Assembly (NCBI GenBank): GCA_964371655.1
Contig: CAYJOD010000012.1
Coordinates: forward strand, 61,704-125,703
DNA: 64,000 nt
Direction of reading: 5' to 3'
Source of the DNA: CAZGSN01 sp964371655
Lineage (GTDB): Bacteria; Desulfobacterota; Binatia; HRBIN30
The notes beneath the pieces are model-generated. The model was not told where the DNA came from. It did not search any database and worked only from the letters and a program-made list of their open reading frames with translations. Both the position numbers and the translations under genes were made by a program. The first letter of the stretch is position 1. Every line of letters begins with the position of its first letter. This document shows positions 47,610-55,604 of this stretch, in pieces.

Positions 47610-50600
47610 TTACTGCACGGTAAATTGGAAAACCGTGGCGATATCGCCGGCGGGGCTATCCATAGCCGGGAAGCCACCGCCGAACTTCGTGCCGGTCAGA
47701 ATACCGGCGTTCAGATTGGCGCAACTTACCCCGACGCCGGTGATCTGTGCGGTGCACGGCTGAAAGCCGCAGGTGAGGCCGGGCCCTACCTTGAGGCCGT
47801 TAGCGTTGTTGAAATCGTAGATGAAGATGCTGTTGGTCCCCGAGCCCAACGTCACGGTCACTGGCGGTGACGGCGCCGCCGTGTCGTCGGCGGTGCAGGG
47901 CAAGTGATCGGGGCCGTAGTCCGCTGGCGGGGTCGGTGCTGGTGCTGACAGCAGCGTGATGCCGAGCGGTAGCGAGACCGTCAGATCGCCGCTGCCGAAC
48001 GTGCCGCTCTGCTGCACTCGCTGCGGGCTGTTGCAGACGCCGGGATGTGGTCCACCACCCGTCCCGATGTTGCAGACGGAGCAGGTGCCGCCTCCGGTAC
48101 AGTCTGTATCCAGGGTGCACACCGTACCGTCGTTGCTTCCGCCGGCGCACTGTTTGGTGCCCTCCTGACAGGCGCGACTGATCGAGCCGTCGGGTTGCGT
48201 CTGCGTGTTGGTACACGTCGGATCGTCGGGCAAACCGTTGGCAGAGCCGGAGTTGGCTAGATTGCAGGTACCGCTGGGACAGTTGGTGTTCGACGTACAC
48301 GCGTTGCCGGCGTTGCTGCCGCCGAGGCAGACCTTCGGCGTCGTGTTGTGGTCGCGGCTGAAGGTGCTGTTGAGGTTGGCGCGCCCGCCGTTGCAGTCGA
48401 TAACCCCCAAGCCATCCCCACCCGCGCGGACGCAAACTGCGCCGATCGAGTTGACGATGGCCGGGTTCAAGACCAGCGAGCTTTGCGGGATCGTTAGCGG
48501 GGTCTCTTGATTGCCGTCTGGTGAGCCAGACTCTAGGTTGAGTTTGCCGAGATCACAGTTGCCATTGCCGCTGTCGCAGCTGCCGCTTGGACAGTCGGTG
48601 GCTGTCTTACAGGTCATCCCGTCGTTGCCGCCGCCGGTGCACCTGCGGCACTCCACGTCGGTGGTGCAGTCGACATCTCCGGGCGGAAAGCTGCGCGGTA
48701 GACAGACGCCGTTGAGGGCGACGCGAATGGCCAGGTTCCCCTGGATGATCGCGCAGCTGCCGACTAGCGGACAATTTCCGGCTGCGTTGCCGGTGCAACA
48801 CGCCAGTGGTGTACCCGCCGCGGTGCAAACGCGGCTGGGATCACAGCCATTACACTGGTTCGCGGCGCTGCAAGGTAGGTTGTTATACGGGCCGCCGACG
48901 CACTTCTTCGTCCCGCCGCAGGTGCTCGACGGGCAGTCTGTATTCAGTCCGCATCCCAGACCGGCGTTGATGCCAGCCACACATGTGCCGCGGCAGATTC
49001 CCGCCGAACCGCCACCGGGGGCCACAACTAATTGGTTCAGCACGCCGCCTGTCGGCGTCGGCGTGGGCGTCGCCGCGATTGGCGGCGTATCGGTGATTGT
49101 GGGTGTGATCGTTACCGTGGGCGTGATCGTCGAGGTTGCGGTTGGCCCCGCCGGCGTATCCGTGGCGGTGATCGTGGCCGTCGGTGTTGGCGGTTCCAAC
49201 TGGCAGGCCTGATTGCAGCCGTCGCCATCGAGACGATTGCCGTCATCGCAGGTTTCGTGGTCGGCTTCGATCAGCCCATTGCCGCAGGTGCTCGGACGGC
49301 ACTCGAGAGTGAGGCTGTCGACGTCCTTGATGCCACTGGTGGAAATTGCGCGGATCCTGAGCTTGCGTTTCGCGCGCCGCCCGGCTCCGGAGCTGGCCTG
49401 CTTCAAAGGGACAACGAGGTTCACGGTGCGGCTGCAACTGTTCGGGGCGCTGTTCGCAGCTCCCGACAACACCGTGGTGCTACCGCGAACCACGGAGAGC
49501 CCGAGGCCGCCCGGGGCACCATCCGCTTGGCCCTCGATCTCACCGCGATTGGTGATGTCGGCTGGAGCGACACTGTTGTACTTGGGCGACGTCAGCTCGA
49601 AGGTCGCCAGATCGGACGGCACGCAACCCGGGAAGCGCAGGTCGGTGTTGTTGATGCACAGGAAGACGTTGGAGAAGGTGCAGCTCAGGTTGTCCAGATT
49701 CGGATCGGAGTCGCAACGCGTGTCGCCCTCGTAACAAAACAGGCGATTGCGCTGAATGCCGTTCTTGATGTCCGGCTTGGGCACGCCCGCGTTGAGCAAC
49801 GGCACCGGGGTGGCAAGCCACTCCACCATACAGTCGGTGCTCTGCGAGCCGCCGCCGGGGATGCAGGGATTGCCCGGCGCCGCGGCGGTGCACTGGTTGG
49901 CCAACGGCGTCGGGGTTCCGCTCTGTGTCGGCGTCGAGGAAATGGTTCCGGTTAGCGTTGCGGTCGGAGTTTGCGTGGGCGTGGAAGTTGCCGTCGAGGT
50001 CGGCGTGTCGGTTGGCGTCGAGGTCGGGGTTGCGGCGGAATGATAGATGGTGATGCGGACGTGATCGACGCGAGCGGTGGCACCGGTTCCGGCGGTGTGA
50101 ATGGCCGACAATGCCGCGCCGAAGTCGGCGTTGTTGACGTTGCCGCAGGCCGGATTGTCGCAGCTCTGCCCAAGCGGCTTGGCGCACCAACATTCACCCC
50201 AACGATCGCTCGGGTCGCCGTGCACCAGGTAGGTATCGGTATTGGTCCACAGGGTTGCGTTGGAGCGATCGGTGCTGCCGATGCTGCCGCTGCGAACGAT
50301 GCGCTGCGCGGTGTCAGCGAGCGTTTCGGAAGTGCCACCGTAGGAGACCTCGTTCTCGACGACGATACCATCGATGATATCGGACGAGATAATCGAGAAT
50401 CCGAAGCCCGTGCACTTTAGATACTGCGTCTGCTGGTGGTCGACCGACGTGGTTGTACGCACATTGTCCGACGCGATGGCGCGGTCGGGGAGGTTCCAGA
50501 TCTCAGTGCCGACCGCGGCGTCGTCGACGCAGGTCGTCGGCGAGTTGGGTCCGGTCGACAGGGCTCGACACGGCGACGCGGCTAGCGTCGCCATCACGGC

Positions 50601-50660
50601 AAGCATGACCGCTGTGCTCTGGCCGATGCTCGCACTGTGCCGCAAGCGAATCGTCAACAT
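47610..50660 (-). CDS. Large Cys-rich exported protein with Thr-Pro linkers (paralog B)
   Basis: 1016 residues from ATG 50660, with AAGGGGAGGG nine bases upstream. A signal peptide is followed by a domain of about 160 residues, a Thr-Pro linker, a middle region with CGNGLIEADHETCDDGN (DUF4215-like), a second Thr-Pro linker, and from about residue 543 a Cys-rich domain collinear with that of paralog A. Shared blocks are APGGGSxGxCRGxCVAG, KKCVGGPYxxxxCS, CxGCDPxRxCTA, CCTGNAAGNC, PPGDVDCTTDVEC, GVIDCxGGRANxN and FGGGFPAMDSPAGDIATVFQ. Terminated by a strong hairpin. It is likely surface-exposed or secreted, perhaps by the T2SS (inference). Confidence 0.75.
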   Translation of the reverse strand: MLTIRLRHSASIGQSTAVMLAVMATLAASPCRALSTGPNSPTTCVDDAAVGTEIWNLPDRAIASDNVRTTTSVDHQQTQYLKCTGFGFSIISSDIIDGIVVENEVSYGGTSETLADTAQRIVRSGSIGSTDRSNATLWTNTDTYLVHGDPSDRWGECWCAKPLGQSCDNPACGNVNNADFGAALSAIHTAGTGATARVDHVRITIYHSAATPTSTPTDTPTSTATSTPTQTPTATLTGTISSTPTQSGTPTPLANQCTAAAPGNPCIPGGGSQSTDCMVEWLATPVPLLNAGVPKPDIKNGIQRNRLFCYEGDTRCDSDPNLDNLSCTFSNVFLCINNTDLRFPGCVPSDLATFELTSPKYNSVAPADITNRGEIEGQADGAPGGLGLSVVRGSTTVLSGAANSAPNSCSRTVNLVVPLKQASSGAGRRAKRKLRIRAISTSGIKDVDSLTLECRPSTCGNGLIEADHETCDDGNRLDGDGCNQACQLEPPTPTATITATDTPAGPTATSTITPTVTITPTITDTPPIAATPTPTPTGGVLNQLVVAPGGGSAGICRGTCVAGINAGLGCGLNTDCPSSTCGGTKKCVGGPYNNLPCSAANQCNGCDPSRVCTAAGTPLACCTGNAAGNCPLVGSCAIIQGNLAIRVALNGVCLPRSFPPGDVDCTTDVECRRCTGGGNDGMTCKTATDCPSGSCDSGNGNCDLGKLNLESGSPDGNQETPLTIPQSSLVLNPAIVNSIGAVCVRAGGDGLGVIDCNGGRANLNSTFSRDHNTTPKVCLGGSNAGNACTSNTNCPSGTCNLANSGSANGLPDDPTCTNTQTQPDGSISRACQEGTKQCAGGSNDGTVCTLDTDCTGGGTCSVCNIGTGGGPHPGVCNSPQRVQQSGTFGSGDLTVSLPLGITLLSAPAPTPPADYGPDHLPCTADDTAAPSPPVTVTLGSGTNSIFIYDFNNANGLKVGPGLTCGFQPCTAQITGVGVSCANLNAGILTGTKFGGGFPAMDSPAGDIATVFQFTVQ

Positions 50661-50809
50661 GAATTTGTCCCTCCCCTTGCCATTCATCGGAGCGCATGGC
50701 GCCGACTCAGCTTGCGCTGCTCGGTGACGTTACCTGTCCGTGCGCATCCTCTGCGTTGTATGTCCCTTGCCGTGTGCCAATCTTCGTCCTGCCCCCGTCA
50801 AAGTTCAAC

Positions 50810-51671
50810 ACACAAACTGAGGTTTACACTTCGGCGTCCGGCCACGCGAACAACGGCTGTGCCCCAACCGGCGCCAAAGCGGGAGCGAGCTCCCGCACTC
50901 CAAGGCGCCCACGACAGGGTTCTGTGGAAAGCCGCTCTGAGATTAAGGTTAGGTTTTAACGTTCCATCGAGAACCCCGTAGTCGGCGCAAACGCAAGCGA
51001 ACGCAGACGTAGCCGCGGCCGCCAAGGCCGCAGCCGCCAGTGTTCGTCGGCAGATTCGTGCTTCGATTCCACCCGCTCCACGCTCTGGCGAGCGCGGCTA
51101 CGACAACTGGCGTAGGGTCGCTGCAGATGTAGCTGCGGCCGCCAGGCCGTGGCATCCGCTGTTCGTCAGCAGGTTCACGCTTCGATTCCTGTTGCGGCCA
51201 CGCTCTGGCGAGCGCGGCTACGATCAGAGGCTCAAACCTAACACAAACTGAGGTTTACACTTCGGCGTCCGGCCACGCGAACAACGGCTGTGCCCCAACC
51301 GGCGCCAAAGCGGGAGCGAGCTCCCGCACTCCAAGGCGCCCACGACAGGGTTCTGTGGAAAGCCGCTCTGAGATTAAGGTTAGGTTTTAACGTTCCATCG
51401 AGAACCCCGTAGTCGGCGCAAACGCAAGCGAACGCAGACGTAGCCGCGGCCGCCAAGGCCGCAGCCGCCAGTGTTCGTCGGCAGATTCGTGCTTCGATTC
51501 CACCCGCTCCACGCTCTGGCGAGCGCGGCTACGACAACTGGCGTAGGGTCGCTGCAGATGTAGCTGCGGCCGCCAGGCCGTGGCATCCGCTGTTCGTCAG
51601 CAGGTTCACGCTTCGATTCCTGTTGCGGCCACGCTCTGGCGAGCGCGGCTACGATCAGAGGCTCAAACCTA
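50810..51671. repeat. Exact 431-bp tandem duplication
   Basis: 50810-51240 and 51241-51671 are identical as far as I can compare base by base. Each unit carries a hairpin, gcgggagcgagctcccgc, and two diverged copies of a dispersed element that begins gtagccgcggccgcc and ends cgctctggcgagcgcggcta (51009-51103 and 51129-51223 in the first unit). It encodes no gene that I can support. The remainder of 50661-51743 is featureless. Confidence 0.95.
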
Positions 51672-51743
51672 CTCCGATCCTCAGGAAAGCCGCCGGTACG
51701 CTTTGACTCGGCGCCGAGTCTCCGCTAACAGATGCCGGCACAC

Positions 51744-51817
51744 GCGGGCGTAGCTCAGTTGGCTAGAGCGTATGCTTGCCAAGCATAAGGTCGCCGGTTC
51801 GACCCCGGTCGCCCGCT
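51744..51817 (+). tRNA. tRNA-Gly (anticodon GCC)
   Basis: A 74-base cloverleaf: acceptor gcgggcg/cgcccgc, D-stem gctc/gagc, anticodon stem tatgc/gcata with loop ttgccaa (anticodon gcc), variable loop aggtc, T-stem gccgg/ccggt with loop ttcgacc. CCA is not encoded. A hairpin with a T-tract follows within 10 bp. Confidence 0.95.
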
Positions 51818-51821
51818 CTGC

Positions 51822-51860
51822 AAAGGCTCTGTGGCAACACGGGGCCTTTCCTTTTTTTAT
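51822..51860 (+). terminator. Terminator after tRNA-Gly
   Basis: aaaggctctgtg, loop gcaa, cacggggccttt, then cc and seven T. The stem is 12 bp with one G-T pair or more. Confidence 0.88.
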
Positions 51861-51925
51861 GGGTTGCAGAGACTTGCGGCGCCTGCCGAAGTGCGGCAAC
51901 TTCCAACGCAGATGGGAGTAAGCAC

Positions 51926-52405
51926 GTGTACGTAACCGACATCTTGGGCAAGTGTGCAGACTTGGCCGCGCGCGCCGCGGCTGTGTATCGCGATCTGGCG
52001 CTGCGCTTTGGCGACGATGGTGAGCGCGTTCGCTTGTGGCGCGAGTTGGCCCTGGAGGAGGAGACGCACGCCGATGTTCTGCGGCGCGAGCTGCGCAGCT
52101 TTGAATCCGACGACGAAGCCGGCGGTTTTCTTCCCGACTTCGCGGAACGTCTGCACGCCACGGATCGCGAGCTTGTCGACCTCGAACGGCGGGCGGCAGC
52201 TGCGAAGAAGCTCGACGACGCCCTGGCCATCGCGGTGGCGTTGGAGCAGCGCGGTTTGGAGGATCTGTACGATGATCTCGTGCTGCAGGGACAGCCGGCG
52301 TTTCGCATCCTCGCCGAGCGCGTCGAAGCGGCGCTGTCGGCGCAGCCGGTTCTCGCATCGAATGCCGGATTGCCGCGTCTATTCAGGCGTCCAGGTGCGA
52401 AGTGA
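51926..52405 (+). CDS. Ferritin-like (rubrerythrin-type) four-helix protein
   Basis: 159 residues from GTG 51926; GGGAG lies at 51914-51918. It is helical throughout. Glu and His in the pattern EETHADVLRREL (ExxH) and a second helix pair with ALEQRGLEDLYDD resemble the metal-binding helices of rubrerythrin-like or ferritin-like proteins, but not every ligand is evident. The upstream frame reaches into the tRNA and is not used. It may bind a di-iron centre (inference). Alone after the tRNA terminator. Confidence 0.6.
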   Translation: MYVTDILGKCADLAARAAAVYRDLALRFGDDGERVRLWRELALEEETHADVLRRELRSFESDDEAGGFLPDFAERLHATDRELVDLERRAAAAKKLDDALAIAVALEQRGLEDLYDDLVLQGQPAFRILAERVEAALSAQPVLASNAGLPRLFRRPGAK

Positions 52406-52414
52406 TGAAGAAGC

Positions 52415-52496
52415 AGGTTGTTAGGTTGCTAGGTTGCTAGTTGTTAGGTCGGAGGTGCCGAACTAACAACCTAACAACTAGCAACCTAACAACCTT
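52415..52496. repeat. Palindrome of TTGTTAGGTTGCTAGG words
   Basis: The left arm, 52415-52448, is aggttgttaggttgctaggt then tgctagttgttagg. The right arm, 52463-52496, is ctaacaacctaacaactagc then aacctaacaacctt. The loop is about 14 bp. It lies between the ferritin-like gene and the unknown gene at 52510 and ends 13 bp before that start. Confidence 0.9.
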
Positions 52497-52509
52497 CCTA
52501 AACCGGCGC

Positions 52510-53211
52510 ATGGCCTACATTGACCCACATCGCGAGGCGGCGCGCGGATTCTTCCAGGCCCTCGAGAAGCAGCTGGTCGTCGATGAAGTGATCGCCGACA
52601 AGCAGTGTGTGCAACGCCTCGTCGACAAGGCACAGGCGGAACAAGCAACGCGTTCGCGCAAGCGTTTCGATGCCGCCGGCTACTTCTGCAACCGGTTGTT
52701 GTTTCCGCGGATCGACGACGTGCTTGCCGGCTGGTGCCGGCGCCGCGAGATCAAAGCCGATCCGTTCAAGGTGTTTCGCTACGAGGGCAGCGAACGCGGT
52801 CCGACCCAGCACGAGACCGCGATCGGTCCGTCGCTGCCGATGGTGCAGCGCAGCTTCGAGCGCTTGCGCGACAAGGTTCCAGAAATCCCCGACCGGCGCG
52901 CGGCAGTTCTCAAAGATCCGAGCAAAGTCATCGCGCCGGCGTTGCGGCTGCAGCATCCACTGCCCTTCGGTGCCGCCGGCGACGTTACCTATGCGGCGAC
53001 GCGCGCCGACATCGAGCGCGGCATCTACCGCGTCGCCATGTACGCGGCGACCGGTGGCGATGCGTCACGCGGCTGGAAATACGATTGCGGGCTCTTCGTT
53101 GCCTTTTGCGACGAGCGGGCGCGACGGGTGTTGGGCGAGCTCTGGGATACATGGCCGGATATCCAGGAGCGCGTCTGGGAAGCTGGGCGTGTGTGGGTAA
53201 TTGCGCTATGA
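52510..53211 (+). CDS. Protein of unknown function (cytoplasmic)
   Basis: 233 residues from ATG 52510; no convincing ribosome site, because a repeat fills the upstream region. No signal peptide or membrane helix. Visible segments are MAYIDPHREAARGFFQALEK, KQCVQRLVDKAQAEQATRSR, FEVFRYEG-like FKVFRYEGSERG, and a C-terminal WDTWPDIQERVWEAGRVW. Four to five Cys are scattered and not in a metal-binding spacing. Not recognised. The stop overlaps an in-frame ATG (53208) of the next gene. Confidence 0.6.
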   Translation: MAYIDPHREAARGFFQALEKQLVVDEVIADKQCVQRLVDKAQAEQATRSRKRFDAAGYFCNRLLFPRIDDVLAGWCRRREIKADPFKVFRYEGSERGPTQHETAIGPSLPMVQRSFERLRDKVPEIPDRRAAVLKDPSKVIAPALRLQHPLPFGAAGDVTYAATRADIERGIYRVAMYAATGGDASRGWKYDCGLFVAFCDERARRVLGELWDTWPDIQERVWEAGRVWVIAL

Positions 53212-53258
53212 AAGGCGTGCGTCTTCGCAAGAAATCGGATCCTATGAGGAGTTCTGTC

Positions 53259-54227
53259 ATGCCTCGACAAGCGTCGTTCCTGCTTCTCGGCCTGCTAGCC
53301 GTTGCCGGCTGCGCCACCAAACAAAAGTTGTCGGCCGCCCAGTACGTCGAGGAGGCCAACGGCAGTTTCCGCGAAGGCTCGCTGGCGCTGGCGATCACGG
53401 AGTACAAAGAGTTGCTCGATCAGCATCCTTTCAGCGAATACAACGAGGAGGCTGAGATCCGTATTGCGCACGCGCAGTACCTCGACGGCAGTTATCCGGA
53501 AGCCGTGGTGGCGCTGACCGATTTCCAACGGCGGCATCCAACCAGTCCGCATCTCGCCTTCGTCGGCTACCTGCTCGGCATGTGCTACGTGCAGCAGATC
53601 AATTCGATCGACCGCGACCAAACCGCCGCGCAGAATGCCCAGAGCTACTTCATGACCGTGTCGCAGCAGTTCCCTTCGAGCCCGTACGCCGACCTGGCGC
53701 GCTTGCAGCTGTCTCGTTGCCGCGAGAATCTGGCGGCGCACGAGATGTACGTCGCCAACTATTACGAGGGGCAGGGCAATCGCACCGCCGCGCAGATTCG
53801 CCTCTTGGACCTGGCGACGCGCTACGGTGAGACGCCGCAATGCGCAGTGGCGTTGCTGAAGCTGGGCGAGATGTATGAAACGGAGGATCGCAAGCAGGAG
53901 GCAGAGCTCGCCTTGCGCGCGGTCAGCCAGATGCATCCGCGCAGTGACGAGGCCGCCGTGGCAAAGAAGGATTTGGCGCAGATCGGCAGCCAGAGCGACG
54001 CGGCGGGCCGCGATCCGCTCGATGCGCTGTTGGCGCTCAACGGTCGCGAGCGCGGCACCAACTACGAAGCCGTGCCCGTGCCCGTTCCCGGATTGGAGCC
54101 CAGCAGCCGAGGCACGCGTGCGCCGTCAGCGGCGCCCGGTATGGGTATGCCCGGTATCGGTGCCGGAGGTGCAGGAGGTGCGGGATTCGATCCGTTCGGC
54201 CGTGGCCGCGGTGGGCGCGCCTACTAG
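53259..54227 (+). CDS. bamD: Outer membrane assembly lipoprotein BamD-like
   Basis: 322 residues from ATG 53259, with TGAGGAG about seven bases upstream. The signal peptide ends in a lipobox, LLAVAGCATK. TPR-like helices follow (AAQYVEEANGSFREGSLALAI, YPEAVVALTDFQRRHPTSPH, QFPSSPYADLARLQLSRCREN), which is the BamD/YfiO layout. The last 60 residues are a Gly/Pro-rich tail (GMGMPGIGAGGAGGAG) that is not usual in the family. An earlier ATG (53208) would hide the lipobox behind 17 residues. BamD helps BamA fold outer-membrane beta-barrels. Confidence 0.85.
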   Translation: MPRQASFLLLGLLAVAGCATKQKLSAAQYVEEANGSFREGSLALAITEYKELLDQHPFSEYNEEAEIRIAHAQYLDGSYPEAVVALTDFQRRHPTSPHLAFVGYLLGMCYVQQINSIDRDQTAAQNAQSYFMTVSQQFPSSPYADLARLQLSRCRENLAAHEMYVANYYEGQGNRTAAQIRLLDLATRYGETPQCAVALLKLGEMYETEDRKQEAELALRAVSQMHPRSDEAAVAKKDLAQIGSQSDAAGRDPLDALLALNGRERGTNYEAVPVPVPGLEPSSRGTRAPSAAPGMGMPGIGAGGAGGAGFDPFGRGRGGRAY

Positions 54228-54250
54228 CCTCTTGATGTGACCGGGAGGTT

Positions 54251-54401
54251 TCGCGCAAAGGCGCAAAGGGAATAGACACCCATAGTCTTCCTCGGCGTCT
54301 TGGCGCGAGGACTCAGGTAGGGCCGGCTGTGCCGGCCGTTCTGCGTTTGCGCGTAAGTCCACTGCGGCCGGCACAGCCGGTCCTACACGTCTTGGCGCGA
54401 G
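54251..54401. repeat. Composite repeat: GCGCAAAGGCGCAAAG element interrupted by a GTAGGGCCGGC palindrome
   Basis: An outer element begins tcgcgcaaaggcgcaaaggg and contains tcctcggcgtcttggcgcga. The 14 bases cgtcttggcgcgag occur at 54296-54309 and again at 54388-54401. Between them lies gtagggccggctgtgccggc (54317-) paired with ggccggcacagccggtccta (54366-). This looks like insertion of the second element into the first with a target duplication. Confidence 0.8.
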
Positions 54402-54432
54402 ATTGATTGATTGTTGGGTCCAGGGTGGTCTC

Positions 54433-55164
54433 GTGAAAACACAACATCGCCTGCAGCAGAGCCGGGTCCTGGTTGTCGGCGTTGGCGGCTTGGGAGCCCC
54501 GGTCGCCTTGCTGCTGGCGGGCTCGGGATTGGGCACTATCGGCCTAGCAGATGCCGATGTCATCGAGCTTTCCAATCTGAATCGCCAGATCTTGTTTCGC
54601 CAGGCGGATATCGGCGGCTCGAAGGTCGATGTCGCCGCGGCGACGTTGGCGCGGCAGTTCCCGGCGTTACGCATCGAGAGGTATCGGCTCCGAGTCGACG
54701 CCACCAACGCGCTGCGGTTGTTTTCCGAGTTTGACTTCGTCGTCGATGCCACCGACGGAGTCGCCTCGAAATACCTGCTCAATGACGCCGCCGTGCTCGC
54801 ACGTACGCCATTATCCCACGCCGGCATCGTTGGCCTCAGCGGCCAGACGCTGACCGTGTTACCGGGGCGCAGCGCCTGTTTACGCTGCCTGTTCCCCGAT
54901 CAACCGCGAGATGGTGACGTACCCACCTGTCAGGAAGCCGGGATCCTCGGTCCCGTCGCCGGAACCATCGCGGCGCTGCAGGCGATGGAAGCGATACGCT
55001 ACGTCGGCGGTGAGAGCCCTGCGTTTGCGGATTGCCTGCTGACGTGGGACGCCGCGCGCTGGCGCTGGCACCGTATCGAGGTCAAGCAGTCGGCGTCTTG
55101 TCCCAGCTGCGGTGTTGCGCCGCTTGTCAGGCTAGCGTCGGACCGATCAGAGCGATCGGTCTGA
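54433..55164 (+). CDS. E1-like adenylating enzyme (ThiF/MoeB/HesA family)
   Basis: 243 residues from GTG 54433 (TTG 54403 would add 10). The nucleotide loop VVGVGGLGAPVALLLAGSGL, the Arg-finger region SNLNRQILFR and the substrate Asp in DATD are present. The catalytic Cys is in GDVPTCQEAGILGP. The two Zn pairs CLRCLFP and CPSCG are intact. The usual N-terminal ERYSRQ helix is missing: the upstream DNA is repeat with no start codon. It would adenylate the C-terminal Gly of the small carrier encoded downstream and transfer sulfur. The last residues, SDRSERSV, come from a GTCCGATC-type repeat. Confidence 0.88.
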   Translation: MKTQHRLQQSRVLVVGVGGLGAPVALLLAGSGLGTIGLADADVIELSNLNRQILFRQADIGGSKVDVAAATLARQFPALRIERYRLRVDATNALRLFSEFDFVVDATDGVASKYLLNDAAVLARTPLSHAGIVGLSGQTLTVLPGRSACLRCLFPDQPRDGDVPTCQEAGILGPVAGTIAALQAMEAIRYVGGESPAFADCLLTWDAARWRWHRIEVKQSASCPSCGVAPLVRLASDRSERSV

Positions 55165-55165
55165 T
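55137..55165. repeat. GTCCGATC-word repeat (copy 4) over the stop codon
   Basis: Reads gtcggaccgatcagagcgat then cggtctgat and contains the stop of the E1-like gene at 55162-55164. Confidence 0.65.
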
Positions 55166-55300
55166 GCCGCAGCGATCCGGCGTGCACGTCGCCCTTTCGT
55201 TCGTTAGAAGTTCGCGCCATACTTGGCCGCTACGCCGCGAGATGGAAGTGCAGCGCCGGCTGTCTTGGCAATCGCGGGCTACGAAATGGAGGATGATGAA

Positions 55301-55576
55301 ATGAGTGCTCGGGTGCGAATTCCCACCCCTTTGCGACGCTATACCGCTGGCGCCGAGGAGGTTTCGATTGATGCAGCCACGGTCGGTGTCGTGATCGATC
55401 AAATGGAAGCAAAGTTTGCCGGTATCAAAGAGCGTCTGTGCGACGAGCAGGGCAGGGTGCGTCGCTTCGTCAACATCTACATCAACGGCGACGACATCCG
55501 CTTTCTCGACGGCTTGAACACCGCCGTGAAGGACGGCGACGAAGTGTCGATCGTGCCGGCGATTGCCGGGGGCTGA
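55301..55576 (+). CDS. Ubiquitin-like sulfur carrier protein (ThiS/MoaD/CysO family)
   Basis: 91 residues from ATG 55301, with GGAGG at 55288-55292. The beta-grasp start RVRIPTPLRRYTAGAEEVS, the central RRFVNIYINGDDIRFLDGLNT and the C-terminal DEVSIVPAIAGG are present. The terminal Gly-Gly is what an E1-like enzyme adenylates and thiocarboxylates. The VNIYINGDDIRFLDGLNTAV segment is typical of the CysO/archaeal MoaD-like branch. It is followed 28 bp later by a cysteine synthase, which supports a CysO-like role in cysteine synthesis. No JAMM/Mec hydrolase is visible. Confidence 0.9.
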   Translation: MSARVRIPTPLRRYTAGAEEVSIDAATVGVVIDQMEAKFAGIKERLCDEQGRVRRFVNIYINGDDIRFLDGLNTAVKDGDEVSIVPAIAGG

Positions 55577-55604
55577 GCTCAGCGCGCACTTGCCGTAGCC
55601 GCGA

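Noticed and set aside
50798..51586. Pairs of identical small frames on the minus strand
   Set aside because: They are duplicated only because the 431-bp unit is duplicated; they cover repeat DNA.
52415..52496. Possible CRISPR-like array
   Set aside because: Regular short words but no unique spacers, and the second half is the reverse complement; no cas genes nearby.
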